DNA of 10,117 nucleotides from Desulfosporosinus sp. UBA5188 (lineage in GTDB: Bacteria > Bacillota > Desulfitobacteriia > Desulfitobacteriales > Desulfitobacteriaceae), in contig DHWG01000033.1 in assembly GCA_002413075.1 (NCBI GenBank), positions 1 to 10,117 of the forward strand, written 5' to 3'. The translations under genes were made by a program, and so were the position numbers. The notes beneath the pieces were generated by a model, which ran no database searches, was not told where the DNA came from, and saw only the letters and a program-made list of their open reading frames with translations. Shown piece by piece: positions 6,375 through 10,117 of this stretch (position 1 is its first letter; every line of letters starts with the position of its first letter).

Positions 6375-7187
6375 ATGCATTATCATATTGAAGTCGAGCC
6401 AGGTGTGAAAGTTTTTGTCGAGGATGTCAATCCAACCGGAAACAAAACCGTGGTTTTTGTTCATGGATGGCCGGTAAACGGTAAAATGTATGAGTATCAA
6501 GTGGATATGCTACCTAATTATGGCTACAGATGTATTACCATAGATTTAAGAGGATTTGGCAATTCTGATCGACCTTGGAAAGGATATTCCTATAATAGGC
6601 TATCCGATGATATTCGAGTCATTATGGAATCCCTCAATCTTCAAAATGCAACGCTCGTAGGACACTCTATGGGTGGGGCCATAGCCATTAGGTATATGGC
6701 ACGTCATGCTGGTTGCAGGGTATCAAAACTTGTGCTCTTAGGTGCGGCTGCGCCCTCATTTACGAGAAGAAAAGATTACCCATATGGGATGACGAAGGAA
6801 CAAGTTAATCAACTCATTATGGAAACCTCTCATAATCGGCCGCAAGTTTTAGCTGATTTCGGGAAACTATTTTTCGCTAGTAAAGTGACCCCCAGCTTTA
6901 TGAACTGGTTTCAGGGGCTAGGCCTAGAAGCGGCAGGGCATTCCACGATTAATACTTTGCGGTCTCTTCGGGATGAAGATATGAGGCTTGACTTACAAGC
7001 AATTCGAGTGCCAACGGGTATTTTCCATGGGGTGTTAGACAAAATATGTCCGTTCCAGTTTGCCACTATCTTAAATAGTCAGATTAAAGGATCAGAGTTA
7101 TATCGTTTTGAACATAGCGGGCACGGAATTTTTTACGATGGACTTGATCTATTCAATAAGAACTTTCTTTATTTCTTGAGTAAATAG
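6375..7187 (+). CDS. Alpha/beta-hydrolase, non-haem haloperoxidase/esterase-like
   Basis: This 270-residue cytoplasmic alpha/beta-hydrolase has the full serine-hydrolase triad: Ser98 in the nucleophile elbow GHSMGG, Asp222 in GVLDKICP and His250 in HSGHGIF. The oxyanion-hole motif HGWP is at 30-33. DLRGFGNSDRPWKGYSYNRLSDDIR and IRYMARH..RVSKLVLLGAAAPSF follow the cofactor-free chloroperoxidase/arylesterase branch closely, so an esterase or perhydrolase activity is likely. True halogenation in vivo is doubtful for this family. The ATG is preceded directly by an in-frame TGA, which fixes the start; AAGGGA lies about 11 bases upstream, so initiation may be modest. It lies 264 bp after the phosphoesterase gene, and neither a shared promoter nor a terminator is evident. 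Confidence 0.88.
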   Translation: MHYHIEVEPGVKVFVEDVNPTGNKTVVFVHGWPVNGKMYEYQVDMLPNYGYRCITIDLRGFGNSDRPWKGYSYNRLSDDIRVIMESLNLQNATLVGHSMGGAIAIRYMARHAGCRVSKLVLLGAAAPSFTRRKDYPYGMTKEQVNQLIMETSHNRPQVLADFGKLFFASKVTPSFMNWFQGLGLEAAGHSTINTLRSLRDEDMRLDLQAIRVPTGIFHGVLDKICPFQFATILNSQIKGSELYRFEHSGHGIFYDGLDLFNKNFLYFLSK

Positions 7188-7337
7188 TTGGGCTTTGATG
7201 AGATTTGGAGACTACGGGTTAGTCACAGCTATTGTAAGTTTGACGCCACTGGTCTAAGATAAGACGAATGGCCTGTTCATATCTAAGGGGTAGAATTATT
7301 TAAGCATTAGTCACCCTAAAGAAAGGAGGTATTATTC

Positions 7338-7556
7338 ATGCATGTTGAATGTGGTAAAGGATCGTTAGTTCGCCTAATAGCAGGTATCTTTGTTTTAGTG
7401 AGTGTTATTTTGGGGTTTAGTTTTAGCAATTATTTCTTCTATTTTACAGGACTGGTAGGCTTCATGTTAATCATATCAGCATTAACAGGCTTTTGCCCTA
7501 TGGAGATCATTTTGAAAGCATTGGGTGTTGAACAACGAGACGTATGTAAAAGGTAG
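7338..7556 (+). CDS. DUF2892 (YgaP-type) small membrane protein
   Basis: This 72-residue protein has two hydrophobic segments at about residues 9-28 and 32-52, with both ends expected on the same side of the membrane. VRLIAGIFVL near the start and LTGFCPMEIILKALGV at the end fit the DUF2892 family, which also forms the membrane tail of the rhodanese YgaP. Here no rhodanese domain is attached, which is common for the family. Two Cys residues (5 and 51) and a C-terminal Cys70 are present. The start ATG follows a near-perfect AAGGAGGT (7323-7330) by seven bases, predicting strong translation. It is closed by its own terminator, so it appears to be a one-gene unit. The function of stand-alone members is unknown. 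Confidence 0.85.
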   Translation: MHVECGKGSLVRLIAGIFVLVSVILGFSFSNYFFYFTGLVGFMLIISALTGFCPMEIILKALGVEQRDVCKR

Positions 7557-7573
7557 AATTTTTGTTATGGCTA

Positions 7574-7624
7574 ACTAAATATAATGAAGCCACTGGTAAC
7601 GCCGGTGGCTTCATTATATTTAGT
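7574..7624 (+). terminator. Terminator of the DUF2892 gene
   Basis: A 23-bp stem pairs 7574-7596 with 7602-7624 around the loop TAACG, with a single T-G wobble. The base of the stem is A/T-rich, giving a broken T-run (TTATATTTAG) at the 3' side. It begins 17 bp after the stop codon at 7556. Because the stem is nearly symmetrical it may also work on the opposite strand. Confidence 0.75.
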
Positions 7625-7668
7625 CTAAGCGCAGCATTAAGATCAGATGAAGAAATGGAGGATTGATC

Positions 7669-8271
7669 TTGAAGTATTTAATAATCGCTTTGATGTGGAT
7701 AGCGTACGGCCTAATCCATAGTCTTTTGATCAGCTTACATTTCTCCAAATGGGCAGCCAAAGGTATGGGACGATATTTTGCCTTTTATAGACTAGCCTAC
7801 AATGTATTTTCCGTAATTTTATTGATTATTTTACTGCAATATACAAAGACCCTAGGCACCGAGTTGGTCATAAAATTCTTGCCCCCCTGGACAATCCTCC
7901 AACAAGGTTTGTTGATCGCCTCAAGTTTTGTGATAGTTTGGGCCTTTCTAAGTTATGATTTCTTAGAATTCACGGGAATTCGCCAGATCATAGAATTCAG
8001 GAAGATAGAGAATGAGGATTTTACGATTCCAAAGACAATTACTAAGAAAGGGCTGCTAGGTATCGTTCGACACCCTATGTATTTGGCCACTATAGTATTT
8101 ATGTGGAGCCTGAATTCTACCTGGGCAGACATTTTAGTCCATCTTATTTTAACCGGTTATATATTCATTGGAATTAGGCTAGAAGAACGGAAGCTTGTTC
8201 AGCAATTTGGTTCAGCGTACACTCAGTATCAAAACGACGTGCCTTTATTAATCCCATTTACTAAAAAATAG
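7669..8271 (+). CDS. Membrane methyltransferase-like protein (isoprenylcysteine methyltransferase/NnrU-like family)
   Basis: This 200-residue integral membrane protein has about five hydrophobic segments (roughly 3-23, 39-58, 80-99, 130-150 and 153-170). The C-terminal half carries the family signature: RHPMY at 134-138, LEERKL at 171-176 and FGSAYTQYQNDVPLLIPF at 180-197. In isoprenylcysteine carboxyl methyltransferases and phospholipid methyltransferases these segments form the SAM site at the membrane face. Protein prenylation of that kind is not known in bacteria, so the substrate is probably a lipid or small hydrophobic molecule; this is inference. The TTG at 7669 is chosen because GGAGGA (7657-7662) is six bases before it, while the TTG at 7663 abuts that site. 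It has its own terminator downstream. Confidence 0.82.
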   Translation: MKYLIIALMWIAYGLIHSLLISLHFSKWAAKGMGRYFAFYRLAYNVFSVILLIILLQYTKTLGTELVIKFLPPWTILQQGLLIASSFVIVWAFLSYDFLEFTGIRQIIEFRKIENEDFTIPKTITKKGLLGIVRHPMYLATIVFMWSLNSTWADILVHLILTGYIFIGIRLEERKLVQQFGSAYTQYQNDVPLLIPFTKK

Positions 8272-8287
8272 AGAAGCAGTAAGGACT

Positions 8288-8332
8288 AAATACCTAGGAA
8301 GCCATAGCACGTCTATGACTTCCTAGGTATTT
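8288..8332 (+). terminator. Terminator of the membrane methyltransferase-like gene
   Basis: AAATACCTAGGAAG (8288-8301) pairs perfectly with 8319-8332. After one C/A mismatch, CATAG (8303-8307) pairs with CTATG (8313-8317) around the loop CACGT. The A/T base gives a short T-run on the plus strand. It begins 16 bp after the stop codon at 8271 and insulates the lipoprotein/cytochrome unit. Confidence 0.75.
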
Positions 8333-8389
8333 CATAAAGTTTCCTGATTTTATTACCCCATCCCCCGGCGTACCCCCTTAAAAATCAAG

Positions 8390-8407
8390 TTGTTTACGTA
8401 TAAACAA
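8390..8407. promoter_or_regulatory. Rex-like operator upstream of the lipoprotein/cytochrome genes
   Basis: TTGTTTA, four bases (CGTA), then TAAACAA forms an exact 7-4-7 inverted repeat. Rex, the NADH/NAD-sensing repressor of Gram-positive bacteria, binds 18-bp sites of the same geometry (TTGTGAA or, in clostridia, TTGTTAA half-sites). Each half here differs from the clostridial form at one position. A TATAAA lies inside it (8399-8404), so binding could block a promoter, though no good -35 is seen. The site is 129 bp before the lipoprotein start. Assignment to Rex is inference. Confidence 0.45.
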
Positions 8408-8536
8408 ATGAAGGGTTTTACGTTTCTTTAGGGCTTAATGTCATGAATGTAAATCTTGAGGGAGAGAGAGGTGCAAAGGGTAGAAGAATAATGTTGAAAT
8501 CATTATGGAAAACATCGTTATGAAGGAGTGGGAAGT

Positions 8537-8926
8537 GTGAAAAAAAACCTCATTTGTATTCTGACATTAAGTATGTTTGTGATTTTAAGTTTAAGTGGCT
8601 GTTCTTCTAAAGGACAAAATCCTCAGGAAGTGCTTGATCAATATTTTACTTCAGCTCAACACCAAGATTATGCAACAACTTACACTTGCTACGACTCAGA
8701 ATATCAAAAAAAAGTGACAGAAGATGAGTTCGTTAAACACCGTAAGGAGGCTTCAATAGTCCAATCCTATAAGATTTTACAACTTGATACCCAGAAAGAG
8801 ACAGGGCACGCGTCCGTTGAAATTACCTACACCGCCTCTGAAAAATTCAATCGAACTGAACCAGTGACGATTAAAGTACAGGAGGAACTCATTAAAGAGA
8901 AAAATGGCTGGAAAATTAAAGTGTGA
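8537..8926 (+). CDS. Small lipoprotein, NTF2/DUF4878-like
   Basis: This 129-residue protein has a lipoprotein signal: KK at the N-terminus, a hydrophobic core and the lipobox LSGC with the lipidated Cys22. The mature part starts SSKGQNPQEVLDQYFTSAQHQDYATTYTCYDSEY and ends with EELIKEKNGWKIKV. A helix-rich start followed by strands and a terminal GWKI is the usual pattern of DUF4878/NTF2-like extracellular domains; this is a pattern match only. The chosen start is GTG 8537, eight bases after AAGGAG (8523-8528). A GTG at 8528 overlaps that site and is rejected. It would sit on the outer face of the membrane. The multihaem cytochrome gene starts 55 bp downstream on the same strand with no terminator between, so the two are probably co-transcribed and may work together. 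Confidence 0.8.
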   Translation: MKKNLICILTLSMFVILSLSGCSSKGQNPQEVLDQYFTSAQHQDYATTYTCYDSEYQKKVTEDEFVKHRKEASIVQSYKILQLDTQKETGHASVEITYTASEKFNRTEPVTIKVQEELIKEKNGWKIKV

Positions 8927-8981
8927 TTGAATCACCAAATTTTCAGACAGAATGAAGAGGTTGAAAAGGAGAGCTACAGAA

Positions 8982-10117
8982 ATGATGAAGAGCAAATTTA
9001 AGTTTAAATTTAAGTTGTCGTTTATTCTGATATTGGCTTTAGCTTTAGTGGTTAGCTTAGCAACATTTGCAAGCGCAGCGACAACTACGGGTGTCAGCGG
9101 CACAGTGAAAAATATTGACACGGGTGCCGCAATTGCCGGCGCGACCATTAAAGAGGGCAGTAGAACCTCGGTCACTAGTGATTCACTGGGTAATTACACC
9201 TTAAGTGAAGCGGCCGGTAATTATACTCTGACCATTTCCGCTTCAGGGTATCAGACGACATCGCTGATCTGCACAGTAACTTCTGGCGTTGTCACCAACG
9301 TGAACTTTAGCTTGACCAAAGCTTACGGTACACAGACTATTCCAGCGAATAGCACGGGTTATTCAGTTTTCGCCTGGAATGACTTGGGTATGCATTGTGA
9401 TCAGGACGATTACTCTTATTTCAGTGTTTTACCTCCCTTTAACACCTTACACGTACAGATTAAGAACCTTAATGATACCAGTGGTATGATCACCAGTGGT
9501 GTGAATGTAGCGTATACCTTCCCCAAGAAGACTAACTCTACTCTTCATACTAATTTCTGGCAATATGCTGCGAAATATGGTTGGAATGTACCAGCTAATA
9601 CTGGTATTACTGGCACTCTATTAGCAGGAAATATGCAAGTTGATCCCAAAAATCTAGGTTTTGTTGCGACAGGAATTCCCGTGACACCCTATGATGATGA
9701 CGGTACCTGGGATCCATATGGTGCTGCTAATATTACAGTCACCGATACCAATAACACTGTTGTACAAACGGCTTCTGTCGTTGCTCCAACTTCGACCGAA
9801 ATGGATTGTAAAAACTGCCACGGAACGACTAACCCACAATTGGATATTTTACAAAAACACGATAGCCATAATGGTACGACTCTAGCCACTGACCAAGCGA
9901 GTGGTATCTTACACCAGTGCTCGGAGTGTCATTCTGACAATGCTTTAGGTGCTCCTGGTAAGACCGGTGTGGAAAGCTTATCGTTAGCTATGCACAATTT
10001 CCATAAGGATAAAATGACCACGACGACCATTGCCGCTAATACTACCCCTGGTTGCTACAACTGTCATCCTGGACCAAACACCCAATGCATGCGCGGTATT
10101 ATGGAAAAAGCCGGCAA
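8982..10117 (+). CDS. Secreted multihaem c-type cytochrome with N-terminal carboxypeptidase-regulatory-like domain (partial)
   Basis: The frame is open from ATG 8982 to the window edge (378 codons), so the C-terminus is missing. A basic N-terminus (KSKFKFKFK), a hydrophobic core at 12-28 and ASA before ATTT (cleavage near 32/33) form a signal peptide. Residues 36-112 look like a carboxypeptidase-regulatory/beta-sandwich domain (VSGTVKNIDTGAAIAGATI, SDSLGNYTL, GNYTLTISASGY). A second domain follows with WNDLGMHC (132-139), LPPFNTL (150-156), TNFW (190-193), GIPVTPYDDDG (231-241) and STEMDC. Three covalent-haem sites are visible: CKNCH (276-280), CSECH (313-317) and CYNCH (358-362), the last followed by PGPNTQC. 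Additional His at 293, 296, 311, 338 and 341 could be distal ligands. AGGAG (8968-8972) is nine bases before the ATG. It probably carries electrons outside the membrane. Confidence 0.9.
   Translation, partial: MMKSKFKFKFKLSFILILALALVVSLATFASAATTTGVSGTVKNIDTGAAIAGATIKEGSRTSVTSDSLGNYTLSEAAGNYTLTISASGYQTTSLICTVTSGVVTNVNFSLTKAYGTQTIPANSTGYSVFAWNDLGMHCDQDDYSYFSVLPPFNTLHVQIKNLNDTSGMITSGVNVAYTFPKKTNSTLHTNFWQYAAKYGWNVPANTGITGTLLAGNMQVDPKNLGFVATGIPVTPYDDDGTWDPYGAANITVTDTNNTVVQTASVVAPTSTEMDCKNCHGTTNPQLDILQKHDSHNGTTLATDQASGILHQCSECHSDNALGAPGKTGVESLSLAMHNFHKDKMTTTTIAANTTPGCYNCHPGPNTQCMRGIMEKAG

Noticed and set aside
7219..7314. Direct repeat TTAGTCAC at 7219-7226 and 7307-7314
   Set aside because: It is eight bases, only two copies, with no phase or symmetry linking it to the DUF2892 promoter; probably chance.
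8777..9175. Minus-strand 132-codon open frame
   Set aside because: It spans the end of the lipoprotein gene and the signal-peptide region of the cytochrome. The apparent hydrophobic and Asn/Leu-rich repeat is the reverse reading of a Lys/Phe-rich stretch.
9654..9889. Short open frames on both strands inside the cytochrome gene
   Set aside because: They overlap the cytochrome coding frame, which has conserved haem motifs; they lack start signals.
1..10117. CRISPR array, transposon ends, tRNA or rRNA
   Set aside because: No regularly spaced repeats, no transposase-like ORF, no cloverleaf or conserved rRNA sequence were seen on either strand.

Overview
The window reads like chromosomal DNA of an anaerobic, low-to-mid G+C Gram-positive bacterium (Firmicutes/Clostridia). 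A relative of Desulfosporosinus or Desulfitobacterium is my best guess. The grounds are strong AGGAGG-type ribosome binding sites with frequent GTG/TTG starts, long A/T-flanked hairpin terminators, a secreted NlpC/P60 wall hydrolase, a lipoprotein with a lipobox, and an exported multihaem c-type cytochrome. The genus is inference. No rRNA, tRNA, CRISPR array, transposase or phage gene was seen.

Layout. Bases 1-175 hold two tandem hairpins; the second is an intrinsic terminator for a gene left of the window. A SAM methyltransferase (256-1107, +) and an unrecognised 99-residue protein (1338-1637, +) follow, separated by an 18-bp perfect inverted repeat. Converging on them is a minus-strand two-gene operon. 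A GyaR-type D-2-hydroxyacid dehydrogenase (3844-2867) comes first and a class I aminotransferase (2827-1652) second, read from an extended -10 promoter near 3890. A secreted coiled-coil NlpC/P60 hydrolase (5164-4007, -) has its own terminator at 3936-3982. Divergent from it are a calcineurin-like phosphoesterase (5382-6110, +), a possible 37-residue winged-helix-like ORF (6139-6252) and a haloperoxidase-like alpha/beta hydrolase (6375-7187). A DUF2892 membrane protein (7338-7556) and an isoprenylcysteine-methyltransferase-like membrane protein (7669-8271) follow, each with its own terminator.

The right end is the most interesting part. A Rex-like 7-4-7 inverted repeat (8390-8407) precedes a small lipoprotein gene (8537-8926). 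After 55 bp comes a secreted protein that runs off the window (8982 to beyond 10117). It joins an N-terminal carboxypeptidase-regulatory-like beta domain to a domain carrying WNDLGMHC and NFW motifs, followed by at least three CXXCH haem sites. The arrangement suggests a redox-controlled surface electron-transfer module, but that role is inferred, not shown.

Most genes look like single transcription units closed by hairpins. Clear co-transcription is likely only for the dehydrogenase/aminotransferase pair and possibly for the lipoprotein/cytochrome pair.
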